A stretch of 52,460 nucleotides of DNA from CAYJHC01 sp964369805 (GCA_964369805.1 CAYJFM010000012.1:1-52460), one strand, 5' to 3'. Shown: positions 27,099 to 35,663, numbered from the stretch's first letter. Made by a program: numbers and translations. The notes: generated by a model not told the origin, from the sequence alone.

Positions 27099-27525
27099 TG
27101 CCATCTCCTTCTAATAATTAGCACTGGCTTGCAACTACAAGATATTAATCATAGATGCATAATATGTAATACCTATATATTACCACAAGTACATCGTAAA
27201 AAAAGGGGTAAAATCTAAAAAAATACGTTAAATTTACAAAAGAACAGGTGAAATGAGTAAAAAAAGGACTTGTCAAAATTGTGTAAAGAAAACAAGCGAA
27301 GCACAATATCAGAGCAAGCATATTTTACAAAATACACTTGTGTGGAAATATAAAAAAACACATAAATTTGAATAAAAATATGTTATAATCAACAGAAAAA
27401 GCAAAAATACATAAAAAATACAATGATATAGGTATATTTTGTTAAAAAAGGAGATATAATACAAGAAAGAAATGAAAACTAAGAGAAAATGTAGTTAGAG
27501 TTAGGTGTAGAAAGGTGGTATAAAG
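27099..27525. promoter_or_regulatory. Divergent intergenic region with an extended -10 promoter
   Basis: This AT-rich 427-base stretch separates the diguanylate cyclase gene from the oxidoreductase operon. TG-T-TATAAT at 27381-27389 is an extended -10 element for the plus strand, and a second TATAAT lies at 27455-27460. No c-di-GMP riboswitch motif, T-box or clear hairpin was seen, and no convincing small gene. Confidence 0.45.
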
Positions 27526-27741
27526 ATGGCAAAGGGATATCTTAAATTTAGAGAAGATAAGTGCAAAGGCTGTGAACTTTGTGTATCAGTCTGTCCAAAG
27601 AATATTTTAGCAATTGATACAAGCAGAGTTAATAAAAAAGATTACAGGCCAGTAATTTGTATAGATCCAGAAAATTGCATTGGATGTGGCAGTTGTGCGC
27701 TTATGTGTCCTGATGGAGTAATTAATGTATATAGAGATTAA
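27526..27741 (+). CDS. 2-oxoacid:ferredoxin oxidoreductase, 4Fe-4S delta subunit
   Basis: The 71-residue ferredoxin-like protein has two CxxCxxCxxxCP clusters (CKGCELCVSVCPKN and CIGCGSCALMCPDG). It is the electron-exit subunit of a four-subunit oxidoreductase, carrying electrons from the thiamine diphosphate centre to free ferredoxin. AGAAAGGTGG precedes the ATG. It is first of four genes spaced by 0-10 bases, an order (delta-alpha-beta-gamma) found in VorDABC/KorDABC operons. Confidence 0.92.
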   Translation: MAKGYLKFREDKCKGCELCVSVCPKNILAIDTSRVNKKDYRPVICIDPENCIGCGSCALMCPDGVINVYRD

Positions 27742-27750
27742 GAGAGGGGA

Positions 27751-28839
27751 ATGAAAATGGCAGAAAGAAAACTAATGAAGGGGAATGAAGCAATAGCTGA
27801 AGCTGCAATTAGGGCAGGCTGTAGATTTTATTTCGGTTATCCAATCACCCCTCAAAATGAAGTCCCTGAATATATGTCAAGGGAGTTACCTAAAGTAGGT
27901 GGGCAGTTTGTTCAGGCAGAAAGTGAAATTTCATCAATAAATATGTGTCACGGAGCGGCCGCAGCAGGAGCAAGAGTAATGACTTCATCTGCTTCACCAG
28001 GAATAGCATTGATGCAAGAAGCCATATCTGGTCTTGCGAATGTTGAGTTACCAGTAGTAATTCTTAATATTATGAGAACAGGCCCAGGAATAGGGGGTAT
28101 TGCACCAGCACAAGCTGACTATTTGCAAGCAACCAGAGGTGGTGGAAATGGAGACTATAGAGTGATAGTCTATGCACCATCATCTATTCAAGAAGCTATT
28201 AATATGGTTGGACAAGCTTTTGAAGCGGCTGATAAATATAGAAACCCAGCTATGATATTGGCTGATGGAATGCTTGGCCAAATGATGGAAGCGGTAGTAT
28301 TACCTGAACCTATCGAACCACTAACAAAAGAAGAAATTGCAGAAATAAAACCATGGGCAGTAACAGGGCATAAAAATAAAAGGGATAGGCAAGCACTTCA
28401 ATCTGTATGGCTTGACCAGCAAGAATTTTCAGATTACTCAGATACTATTTGGGAAAAATATGAGAAGGCAGAAAAAGAACTTGTGGAATGTGAAACATTA
28501 AACTTGAAAGAGGCAGAGGTTGTATTTGTCGCATTTGGAACAACATCAAGGATTACAAAAGAGGCAATTGAGATGCTAGGGGAAGAAGGAATTAAGGCGG
28601 GCTTGATTAGGCCTAAAACTGTATGGCCGTTTCCTTATGAGGCCTTTGAGGGAATAGATTATAATACTACAAAAAAAGTAATTTCTGTAGAGCTTTCAAG
28701 AGGACAACTTCTACAAGATGTTAAGCTTGGCTTAAACGGAAGACTACCAACAGGCCTAATTAATAGGGTTGGTGGATTACTTCTTACTCCTGAGGATGTA
28801 GTAAGAGAAGCGAAAGTATTAATTAAGGAGGTGAAGTAG
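27751..28839 (+). CDS. vorB: 2-oxoacid:ferredoxin oxidoreductase, alpha subunit (VorB/KorA type)
   Basis: The 362 residues contain the pyrimidine-domain motif GCRFYFGYPITPQNEVPEY, the catalytic/dimer region AESEISSINMCHGAAAAGARVMTSSASPG, and GPGIGGIAPAQADYLQATRGGGNGDY. This pattern fits VorB (3-methyl-2-oxobutanoate) and 2-oxoglutarate (KorA) enzymes; the neighbouring branched-chain aminotransferase favours branched 2-oxoacids. The domain II/C-terminal part includes VFVAFGTTSR. The gene is preceded by AGAGAGGGGA. The next gene starts immediately after its stop. Confidence 0.9.
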   Translation: MKMAERKLMKGNEAIAEAAIRAGCRFYFGYPITPQNEVPEYMSRELPKVGGQFVQAESEISSINMCHGAAAAGARVMTSSASPGIALMQEAISGLANVELPVVILNIMRTGPGIGGIAPAQADYLQATRGGGNGDYRVIVYAPSSIQEAINMVGQAFEAADKYRNPAMILADGMLGQMMEAVVLPEPIEPLTKEEIAEIKPWAVTGHKNKRDRQALQSVWLDQQEFSDYSDTIWEKYEKAEKELVECETLNLKEAEVVFVAFGTTSRITKEAIEMLGEEGIKAGLIRPKTVWPFPYEAFEGIDYNTTKKVISVELSRGQLLQDVKLGLNGRLPTGLINRVGGLLLTPEDVVREAKVLIKEVK

Positions 28840-29586
28840 ATGAAGACGGTATTTGAATATACAAAGGGTATGAGAGAAAAAGACCTTCACTATTGCCCAG
28901 GGTGCACACATGGAATCGCACATAGGCTGATAATGGAAACATTGGAGGAGAAGGACTTACTTGGAGATGCCATTGCCGTTGCACCAGTAGGATGCTCGAT
29001 TTTGGCACATCGATATATGAATGTGGATGCTATAGAGGCTGCACATGGAAGAGCACCTTCAGTTGCTACAGCTATAAAAAGGGTGCATCCAGAAAATATA
29101 GTGTTCACATATCAAGGGGATGGAGACTTAGCTTCTATAGGGACTGCAGAAATAATTCACGCAGCACATAGGGGAGAGAAGGTATGTACATTTTTCGTTA
29201 ATAATGCAATTTACGGTATGACTGGCGGACAAATGGCACCTACTACTCTTGTAGGACAAAAATCGACGACTTCACCACTAGGAAGAGTAGAAGCAGAAGC
29301 AGGTAAACCACTGAGGATGGCAGAATTAATGTCTACTATAGAAGGTGCTGTGTATGTAGAAAGAGTTGCCCTAAATAGCCCTGCTAATGTTAGAAAAGCA
29401 AAAAAAGCCATAGCTAGAGCTATTGAAGTGCAAGAAAAAGGATTAGGCTTTGCCTTTGTAGAACTACTTTCGACTTGTCCAATTAACTGGGGTCTACCTC
29501 CAGTTAATGCTGTGAAGTGGCTTGAAGAAAACATGATACCATACTATCCATTAGAACAATTTAAATGTCCGGAGGAGGTAAAGTAA
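28840..29586 (+). CDS. 2-oxoacid:ferredoxin oxidoreductase, beta (thiamine diphosphate) subunit
   Basis: The 248-residue thiamine diphosphate-binding subunit shows HYCPGCTHGIAHRL, APVGCSI, and the ThDP/Mg motif GDGDLASIGTAEIIHAA ending in NNAIYGMTGGQMAPTT. A short Cys motif LLSTCPINWG lies near the end. It contributes the active-site cofactor that decarboxylates the 2-oxoacid to an acyl-CoA. It is directly adjacent to the alpha gene and one base from the gamma gene. Confidence 0.93.
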   Translation: MKTVFEYTKGMREKDLHYCPGCTHGIAHRLIMETLEEKDLLGDAIAVAPVGCSILAHRYMNVDAIEAAHGRAPSVATAIKRVHPENIVFTYQGDGDLASIGTAEIIHAAHRGEKVCTFFVNNAIYGMTGGQMAPTTLVGQKSTTSPLGRVEAEAGKPLRMAELMSTIEGAVYVERVALNSPANVRKAKKAIARAIEVQEKGLGFAFVELLSTCPINWGLPPVNAVKWLEENMIPYYPLEQFKCPEEVK

Positions 29587-29587
29587 A

Positions 29588-30139
29588 ATGAAGAGCACTA
29601 CTAAAAAAATATTAATCGCTGGATTCGGAGGGCAGGGAGTACTTCTAATTGGACAAACCTTAGCACAGGCTGCAATGATGCAAGGTAAAGAAGTTACTTG
29701 GATGCCATCATATGGGCCAGAGATGCGTGGTGGTACAGCAAACTGTACAGTAATAATTTCTGATAAGGAGATTGCATCCCCAATAACCGCAGAGCTAGAC
29801 ATATTAGTTGCTATGAATGGATCTTCTCTTGATAAGTTTGCAGATCTTGTGGTTTCTGGTGGACATATTATAGTAAATTCGAGTATAATTACAAAGAAAG
29901 TTGAAAGAGATGATGTAATAGCAAAGTATGTAGACTGTAATGATGTAGCTTTGAATAAAATGAAAAATGAAAAAGTCGCAAATGTTGTGATGCTTGGAGC
30001 ATTATTAAAATACATTGGAGATCTTGACATTGATAAGATGGAAGACGTTTTTAAATTGATATTCAAAGGACCAAAAGCTAAACTAATTCCTCTCAACATG
30101 GAAGCCGTAAAATACTATGGAGGCATAGATAAAGAGTAA
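29588..30139 (+). CDS. 2-oxoacid:ferredoxin oxidoreductase, gamma subunit
   Basis: The 183 residues fit the catalytic gamma domain of the family: ILIAGFGGQGVLLIGQTLAQAA, then VTWMPSYGPEMRGGTANCTVI, both strongly conserved, and a C-terminal MLGALLKYIGD. It helps bind CoA and the acyl intermediate. It completes the four-subunit enzyme and is followed 15 bases later by a CoA-transferase gene, which suits a pathway conserving the thioester. Confidence 0.93.
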   Translation: MKSTTKKILIAGFGGQGVLLIGQTLAQAAMMQGKEVTWMPSYGPEMRGGTANCTVIISDKEIASPITAELDILVAMNGSSLDKFADLVVSGGHIIVNSSIITKKVERDDVIAKYVDCNDVALNKMKNEKVANVVMLGALLKYIGDLDIDKMEDVFKLIFKGPKAKLIPLNMEAVKYYGGIDKE

Positions 30140-30154
30140 GTTAGAGGTAAAAAC

Positions 30155-31495
30155 ATGGGAATATTTGAAATTTATAAAAGTAAGCTGGTTTCAGCGGATG
30201 AAGCGGTAAAAGTAGTTAAAAATGGTGACTGGGTTGATTATGGGTTCTCTTTGAGCATAGTTGATTTATTAGATGAAGCACTGGCAAAAAGAAAAGACGA
30301 GTTAACAGATATTAAAGTTAGAGGAAGCCTTGCTACAAAACCACTTAGAATTATTGAAGATGACCCTGATATGAAGACTTTTGTATATAACTCGTTCCAC
30401 ATGAGTGGGTACGAAAGAAAAATGTGCGGGCTTGGAAGGTGCTTCTTCATACCGTTTATTTTTACAAATCTACCTAAACTTTATACAGAACACTTGCAGA
30501 TAGATGTTGCAATGGCACAGGTATCGCCCATGGATGAAGAGGGATATTTTACTTTTTCACTTGCAAACACAGGAATTAGATCGTCGCAAATGAAAGCAAA
30601 TATTTCTATAGTAGAAGTAAATGAAAATCTACCTCATGTATGTGGCGGGAAAGATCATAGAATTCATATTAGCGAAGTAGATTATGTGGTAGAAGGTAAG
30701 CATGTACCCATAGCAGAGGTTCCAGTTCCACCACCAACGGCAGCTGATGAAAAAATAGCTAGCATTATTATTGATGAAATAGTAAGTGGTTCTACTATAC
30801 AACTTGGAATTGGAGCAATACCAAACATAGTTGGAAACATGCTTGCTGAATCTGATTTGAAGAATCTAGGATGCCATACTGAAATGATTTGTGATTCATA
30901 TCTTAAGTTATATGAAGCTGGTAAACTGACAAATACAATGAAGGGTATAGATAAGGGTTTTTCTACCTGGTCTCTTGCATTAGGGTCAAGGAAACTTTAT
31001 GAGTGGTTACATTTTAACGAAGAGTGTAAGTCATACCCAGTAGACTATATTAATGCACCAGCAATAATGGCGCAGAATGATAACTTAATTTCGATAAACA
31101 GCGCTATTGAAGTTGACATGTATGGACAAATCAGCTCAGAGAGTGCAGGGAAAAGGCACATTAGTGGAACTGGTGGGCAACTTGACTTCTTAACAGGAGC
31201 ATTTAATTCTAAAGGTGGAAAAGGTTTTATATGCCTTCATTCAACTTTTGAGGATAAGAAAACAGGACAAACAAAATCTAGAATAGTGCAAGGCCTTCCG
31301 CAAGGTGGAGTTGTAACAGATCCAAGAAGCCAGTCTTTCTATATAGTAACGGAGAATGGAATTGTCAACTTGGCTGGAAAAAGTACATGGGAAAGGGCAG
31401 AAGCTCTAATCTCAGTAGCGCATCCAGATTTTAGAGAAGACTTAGTTAGAAGTGCAGAAGACTTAAATATTTGGAGAAGAAGCAATAAACGATAA
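30155..31495 (+). CDS. Acetyl-CoA hydrolase/transferase-family CoA-transferase
   Basis: The 446-residue protein belongs to the class I CoA-transferase group that includes 4-hydroxybutyrate and butyryl-CoA:acetate CoA-transferases. QLGIGAIPN binds CoA, and the active-site glutamate is probably Glu243 in GCHTEMICD. GTGGQLDFLTGAFNSKGGKGF is also typical. It would swap CoA between the acyl-CoA made by the upstream oxidoreductase and acetate, giving a branched or other fatty acid plus acetyl-CoA for ATP. Substrate is inference from context. It is co-transcribed with the oxidoreductase and closed by a hairpin. Confidence 0.85.
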   Translation: MGIFEIYKSKLVSADEAVKVVKNGDWVDYGFSLSIVDLLDEALAKRKDELTDIKVRGSLATKPLRIIEDDPDMKTFVYNSFHMSGYERKMCGLGRCFFIPFIFTNLPKLYTEHLQIDVAMAQVSPMDEEGYFTFSLANTGIRSSQMKANISIVEVNENLPHVCGGKDHRIHISEVDYVVEGKHVPIAEVPVPPPTAADEKIASIIIDEIVSGSTIQLGIGAIPNIVGNMLAESDLKNLGCHTEMICDSYLKLYEAGKLTNTMKGIDKGFSTWSLALGSRKLYEWLHFNEECKSYPVDYINAPAIMAQNDNLISINSAIEVDMYGQISSESAGKRHISGTGGQLDFLTGAFNSKGGKGFICLHSTFEDKKTGQTKSRIVQGLPQGGVVTDPRSQSFYIVTENGIVNLAGKSTWERAEALISVAHPDFREDLVRSAEDLNIWRRSNKR

Positions 31496-31509
31496 TTAAT
31501 AATGAAAGA

Positions 31510-31545
31510 ATATAGCTAAATTGCAGAATAGGAATTTAGCTATAT
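31510..31545 (+). terminator. Hairpin after the CoA-transferase gene
   Basis: ATATAGCTAAATT pairs perfectly with AATTTAGCTATAT (13 bp) around a 10-base loop, then TTTAAAAT. Stem AT-richness makes it a moderate terminator. It lies between the CoA-transferase and P-loop ATPase genes. Confidence 0.65.
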
Positions 31546-31647
31546 TTAAAATAGAGGCAAATGGCTAACACTCTCGCGTGATTAGGACGTGCCGATGATT
31601 TCAAAATAATCAAAGAGCGGTTATTGATAGAAAGATAGGGTGTATTT

Positions 31648-32349
31648 ATGGCAAGGATAACTGTGATAATAGGTCATTATGGTAGTGGAAAAACGGATTT
31701 TGCTGTTAATTTGGCAATTGATTTAATTGGACAAAATGAAAAAGTTGCTATATGCGATTTGGATATTGCAAATCCATACTTTAGAAGCAGAGAAAGAAAA
31801 GACCTGCTAGAAGAAAAGGGCATAAAAGTAATATCTAATATTTTCAACTTTGATATAGCAGAAGATCTCCCTGCTATTTCACCTGCAATTATGGGAATGA
31901 TTACTAAAGAAGATACCCATGTGGTTTTGGACGTAGGTGGAGATAGTACTGGAGCAATGATTTTGAATCAATATAGGAAAGAATTGCAGAAAGAGGATAC
32001 AGAAATTGTCTTTATTATTAACGGCAGTAGAATGGAAACGGATACAGCAAATGGTTGCCTCTTACATATGGAAGAAATAATTAATGAAACAGGCTTGAAA
32101 ATTGATTGTATAGTAAACAACACACATATGCTTAGTGACACCACTGCAGATGACGTGTTTTTTGGCCATAATTTATGCAAAGATGTAACAAACCTATCAC
32201 AAATTCCGCTAAAGTATGATATAGTAGAGGAAAGAGTTTTTGAGACTATTATGGCACTTGCAGAAGAAAAGGGAGAAGACCTTAAGCCTTATAAACTAAA
32301 GCTGTATATGAGACCAACATGGCTTGATCACAGTAAGAGCAAGTGGTAA
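31648..32349 (+). CDS. ParA/MinD-type P-loop ATPase
   Basis: The 233 residues start with a deviant Walker A, IGHYGSGKTDFAVNLA, followed by ICDLDIANPYFRSRE and VVLDVGGDSTGA, as in MinD/ParA/CobQ-type ATPases. NGSRMETD and IVNNTHMLSD fit nucleotide-base recognition. No membrane or metal motif is visible. Similar ATPases accompany ferredoxin oxidoreductase clusters in clostridia, as far as I recall, so an assembly or regulatory role for that enzyme is possible but unproven. It has an AGGGTG site before its ATG and follows a hairpin, so it may be separately transcribed. Confidence 0.75.
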   Translation: MARITVIIGHYGSGKTDFAVNLAIDLIGQNEKVAICDLDIANPYFRSRERKDLLEEKGIKVISNIFNFDIAEDLPAISPAIMGMITKEDTHVVLDVGGDSTGAMILNQYRKELQKEDTEIVFIINGSRMETDTANGCLLHMEEIINETGLKIDCIVNNTHMLSDTTADDVFFGHNLCKDVTNLSQIPLKYDIVEERVFETIMALAEEKGEDLKPYKLKLYMRPTWLDHSKSKW

Positions 32350-32369
32350 TACCAAGTAGTTAATAGAAT

Positions 32370-32651
32370 AAAAGTGACAACGCAAAGCAGCCAAAAGACA
32401 AAAGATTGTTGCGCAGGATTTTGGTTGATATGCTAGGAACTGAGCGAGCGAGACTCGTAGCGTACCCAAATGTACGTGAGACTCGCAGTAAGCGAAAAGT
32501 GACAACGCAAAGCAGCCAAAAGACAAAAGATTGTTGCGTAGGATTTTGGTTGATATGCTAGGAACTGAGCGAGCGAGACTCGTAGCGTACCCAAATGTAC
32601 GTGAGACTCGCAGTAAGCGAAAAGTGACAACGCAAAGCAGCCAAAAGACAA
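32370..32651 (+). repeat. Tandem 125-bp repeat, 2.26 copies
   Basis: A unit beginning AAAAGTGACAACGC starts at 32370, 32495 and 32620, a constant 125-base period. Copies one and two differ at one base (GCGCAGG versus GCGTAGG); the third is cut off at about 32651, just before the aminotransferase ribosome binding site. Each full unit can fold: ACGCAA may pair with TTGCG(T), and CGTAC-CCAAAT-GTACG is a tight hairpin inside an outer GCGAG/CTCGC stem. GC content is higher than in the flanks. The repeat fills the leader of the aminotransferase gene, so it may act in RNA; it is unlike any element I can name. Confidence 0.85.
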
Positions 32652-32668
32652 GCAAGAAAGGAAGAGAG

Positions 32669-33733
32669 ATGGAATTCAAAGTAACCAAAACAGAAAAACC
32701 AAAAGTTAAACCAGAAGCTAGCACCTTAAAATTTGGGGCTACATTTACAGACCACATGTTTGTGATGGAATACACTGTAGAAAAGGGATGGCATGATGGA
32801 CGAATTGAGCCTTACGGACCAATTTCACTTGACCCATCTTGCACAGTATTTCATTATGGGCAAGAAATGTTCGAAGGATTAAAAGCATATAAATCTGCGG
32901 AAGGAAAAGTTCTATTATTTAGGCCAGAGATGAATGGTGAAAGAACTAATAGAACATGTCAAAGGTTATGCATGCCGGAAATGGACGTAGACTTATACGT
33001 AGATGCTGTAAAGGCAATTGTTGATGTTGATCAAGACTGGATTCCTACAGAGCCAGGAACATCACTGTATATTAGACCTTTTATGATTGCTACTCAGCCA
33101 TATCTTGGTGTAAGTCCATCAGCATCATATAAGTTCATTATTATTTTATCACCAGTGGGACCTTACTACTCAAAAGGCCTTGCGCCAACAAGCTTATATG
33201 TAGAGGATAAGTATGCAAGATCTGTAGTTGGTGGAACTGGAGAAGCTAAATGTGGTGGGAACTATGCGGCAGGAATGCTAGCACAAAAGGAAGCCTCGGA
33301 GAAAGGGTTTGACCAAATTCTATGGCTTGATGGTGTAAATAGAAAATATGTAGAAGAAGTAGGAACCTCAAATGCTTTCTTTGTAATTGGAGATGAGGTA
33401 GTTACTCCGCCACTTGGAGGAACGATACTGCCAGGCATAACTAGGAACTCAGTTATGCACTTGCTATCAGACCTTGGATATAAGGTAGTGGAGAAGAAAA
33501 TAACAATTGATGAAGTAATTGCGGCCATTGAAAGTGGAGAATTAAAAGAAAGTTTTGCAACAGGGACAGCAGCAGTTATTTCGCCAGTAGGTGAGCTAAG
33601 TTATAAAGGTGAACTATTTACAATTAACAATAAAGAAATTGGAAAAGTTGCTCAGTTGACATATGACTCAATATGTGGAATTCAAACAGGAAAATTAGAA
33701 GATAAATTTGGATGGACTGTTGAAGTAAAATAG
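32669..33733 (+). CDS. ilvE: Branched-chain amino acid aminotransferase
   Basis: This fold-type IV PLP aminotransferase interconverts valine, leucine and isoleucine with their 2-oxoacids. Motifs: HYGQEMFEGLKAY, RPEMNGERTNRTCQRL, the PLP lysine in GEAKCGGNYAAG (Lys194), LDGVNRKYVEEVGTSNAFF, and LPGITRNSVM. The start is the ATG at 32669, with AAGGAAG just upstream, giving 354 residues, the usual family size. Longer readings through the upstream tandem repeat are not credible. The context (2-oxoacid oxidoreductase, CoA-transferase) suits a catabolic as well as a biosynthetic role. A terminator follows. Confidence 0.95.
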   Translation: MEFKVTKTEKPKVKPEASTLKFGATFTDHMFVMEYTVEKGWHDGRIEPYGPISLDPSCTVFHYGQEMFEGLKAYKSAEGKVLLFRPEMNGERTNRTCQRLCMPEMDVDLYVDAVKAIVDVDQDWIPTEPGTSLYIRPFMIATQPYLGVSPSASYKFIIILSPVGPYYSKGLAPTSLYVEDKYARSVVGGTGEAKCGGNYAAGMLAQKEASEKGFDQILWLDGVNRKYVEEVGTSNAFFVIGDEVVTPPLGGTILPGITRNSVMHLLSDLGYKVVEKKITIDEVIAAIESGELKESFATGTAAVISPVGELSYKGELFTINNKEIGKVAQLTYDSICGIQTGKLEDKFGWTVEVK

Positions 33734-33754
33734 CAAAGATGAAATAAAATAAGG

Positions 33755-33793
33755 CTATAGGGTTAGCATTAAAGCGAAACCCTATAGTTTTTT
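33755..33793 (+). terminator. Intrinsic terminator after ilvE
   Basis: CTATAGGGTT pairs with AACCCTATAG (10 bp) and is followed directly by TTTTTTA, a textbook terminator. Confidence 0.9.
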
Positions 33794-33852
33794 AGTTAAG
33801 GAAACTATTTTATGGTATAATTATACTTTAGAGTATGAAGAGAGGAAGAAAA

Positions 33853-34947
33853 ATGAGTTTTAAACTAAACAAATATATAGAGCCGGATTTTTCACAGAAA
33901 AAGTTTATAGATGCACCTAATGCTAAGCTAGTTCAGGCACCTTGTGATAAGGCTGCGCCAGAGGAATTTCATGGGACATCAATTTATCCAGAGTACTTTA
34001 AAGTAGATGGAGAATGGCTATTTGCAGAAGAAAGCAGGATGGACTGTGTTCCTGTTGTAAAAGGCAAAAAAATAGAAGTTGTAGAATTTAGAAACTTGTT
34101 ACAGGGTGATCTGTGTGTGGTTGGAAGAACAGAAGATGCTGAGGAAGGAATCTATGTGCATAGCGATTGTTTTGAGCACGCAGAAGATGAGAAGGATGTA
34201 GCATTCTCTTTTAGGCAAAGTAGAAGTAGAGAAACAGCTTTTTCATATGATTATGATCAACTGTGCAAGCTACTGCAGCACGAAAAAGAAAATAATGGCT
34301 ACGTTGTTTGGGTATTAGGGCCAGCTTGTTCTTTTGATGTGAAAGCAAGAGAGAATATAGCAAAACTAATTGATAATGGATATGTAAATGCAGTGCTTGC
34401 AGGAAATGCACTTGCAACCCATGACCTTGAAGCCGGGCTTCTTGGAACGGCACTAGGACAAGATATTAGAACGCAAAGAGCACATTTTAATGGACACTAT
34501 AACCACATTGATGTAATCAATAAGATAAACACTTACGGTTCAATTGAAAAGTTCATTGAAGAAGAAAATATAAACGATGGAGTTATGTATGCATGTGTTA
34601 AAAATGACATACCCTATGTGCTAAATGGGTCAATTAGAGATGATGGACCGCTTCCAGAAGTATATGAACACACGTACAGAGGGCAGGATGCTATAAGAGG
34701 GCATATCAAAAAAGCTACAACTGTAATAGGACTAGCAACTGTGCTGCATACAATTTCTGCTGGGAATATGACTCCTACATACAGAGTGTTAGAAGATGGA
34801 AGCATAAGACCTATATTCTTTTATACTATAGACACTTCTGAATTTGCAGTAAACAAATTAGCAGATAGAGGAAGCCTTGCAGCAAAGGGAATTGTGAGTA
34901 ATGTTCAAGATTTTGCAATGAACCTAACAAGAGGTTTGGGAATATAG
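33853..34947 (+). CDS. Archaeal-type ornithine cyclodeaminase homologue (LOR/SDH conserved-domain family)
   Basis: The 364 residues match the family with the LOR/SDH N-terminal domain (SIYPEYFKVDGEWLFAEESRMDCVPVV) and an NAD-binding C-terminal part (VLGPACSFDVKARENIAKLI, AVLAGNALATHDLEAGLLGTALGQD, NGSIRDDGPLPEV). From memory, members act as ornithine cyclodeaminase in methanogens and as the C-terminal part of cyanobacterial ArgZ/AgrE, making proline and ammonia from ornithine. The arginine dihydrolase domain of ArgZ is not present. The start at 33853 has AGAGGAAG upstream. A TATAAT at 33816-33821 gives its own promoter after the ilvE terminator. Enzyme activity here is inferred. Confidence 0.78.
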   Translation: MSFKLNKYIEPDFSQKKFIDAPNAKLVQAPCDKAAPEEFHGTSIYPEYFKVDGEWLFAEESRMDCVPVVKGKKIEVVEFRNLLQGDLCVVGRTEDAEEGIYVHSDCFEHAEDEKDVAFSFRQSRSRETAFSYDYDQLCKLLQHEKENNGYVVWVLGPACSFDVKARENIAKLIDNGYVNAVLAGNALATHDLEAGLLGTALGQDIRTQRAHFNGHYNHIDVINKINTYGSIEKFIEEENINDGVMYACVKNDIPYVLNGSIRDDGPLPEVYEHTYRGQDAIRGHIKKATTVIGLATVLHTISAGNMTPTYRVLEDGSIRPIFFYTIDTSEFAVNKLADRGSLAAKGIVSNVQDFAMNLTRGLGI

Positions 34948-34988
34948 AGCAGCTTAGTTTGCTGTATATTGATAAAAAGGAGAAGAAG

Positions 34989-35651
34989 ATGCAAGCTAAC
35001 TGTAAATCATGTGGAGAAAGTTTTGAAATCAGCGATGGAGAAATTGAATTTTATAAGAAGAAAAATTTAGATCTACCTAAAAGATGTAAAAAATGCAGGG
35101 AAAACAGTAAAAGGTCTAAAGGAGCAGCAGCATATAGAGGAAGTGCTAGAAAAAACAATGGACAAGCAAAGCCTTATAATCAAGCTCATACGGCTTCTAA
35201 GGAAAATACTACTACTCAGAAAACGTCTCACAAGAGAAGGCAGCCGAGTAAGTTTGCTGTAGCGGTAGCAATAATAGCTATTATCTTTTGTGCAGTAACA
35301 GCAATAGGGTCATTTATTGACGGACTTAGTGACGATAACTCTGCAGGAACAGATACACTTACAAACTCTAACAGCACTAATTCAGTTACATACAATTTTA
35401 GGACAACTGAGGATTTGACAGAGCATTATTATAAACATGGAGCGGAGACTGGAGATAGCTCAGCAGAGGCTTACTTAGCTGGGGCGAATGAAGTAATACA
35501 AAACCCTAATGCACTTTCAAAAAATCAATCTGATGGAGATACAGCATACTTCCTTGAAAGTACAGGGGAATTTGCAGTATTAGCACCAGATGGAGTAATA
35601 AGAACTTATTTTATACCAGATGATGGGATTGAATATTTTAATAGACAATAA
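34989..35651 (+). CDS. Zinc-ribbon, single-pass membrane protein with toxin-like C-terminal domain
   Basis: The N-terminus is a zinc ribbon (CKSCGESF ... LPKRCKKCRE), then a basic linker, one membrane helix (FAVAVAIIAIIFCAVTAIGSF) and a C-terminal domain. That domain has the pattern EHYYKHGAETG...AEAYLAGANEV...GDTAYF...EFAVLAPDGVIRTYF, which I recall from the C-termini of phage and polymorphic-toxin nuclease-like proteins (BECR-type fold). The final KHG, T and IRTYF positions are kept. Whether it is a nuclease or an inert sensor domain is unknown; no immunity gene is beside it. Start chosen at 34989 with AGGAGAAG upstream. A terminator follows. Confidence 0.65.
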   Translation: MQANCKSCGESFEISDGEIEFYKKKNLDLPKRCKKCRENSKRSKGAAAYRGSARKNNGQAKPYNQAHTASKENTTTQKTSHKRRQPSKFAVAVAIIAIIFCAVTAIGSFIDGLSDDNSAGTDTLTNSNSTNSVTYNFRTTEDLTEHYYKHGAETGDSSAEAYLAGANEVIQNPNALSKNQSDGDTAYFLESTGEFAVLAPDGVIRTYFIPDDGIEYFNRQ

Positions 35652-35663
35652 GAGGATTAAAAG

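Noticed and set aside
27099..27525. c-di-GMP riboswitch or T-box in front of the oxidoreductase operon
   Set aside because: The conserved core sequences and a terminator hairpin are missing; only AT-rich sequence and -10 elements are visible.
32531..32668. A 46-residue N-terminal extension of the branched-chain aminotransferase read through the 125-bp repeats
   Set aside because: It is basic, repeat-derived and unlike the family; the ATG at 32669 has a good ribosome binding site and gives the normal 354-residue enzyme.
32296..32775. Minus-strand open frames across the 125-bp repeats and the aminotransferase start
   Set aside because: They arise from the tandem repeat (repeated peptide blocks), lack plausible ribosome binding sites and overlap the real gene.
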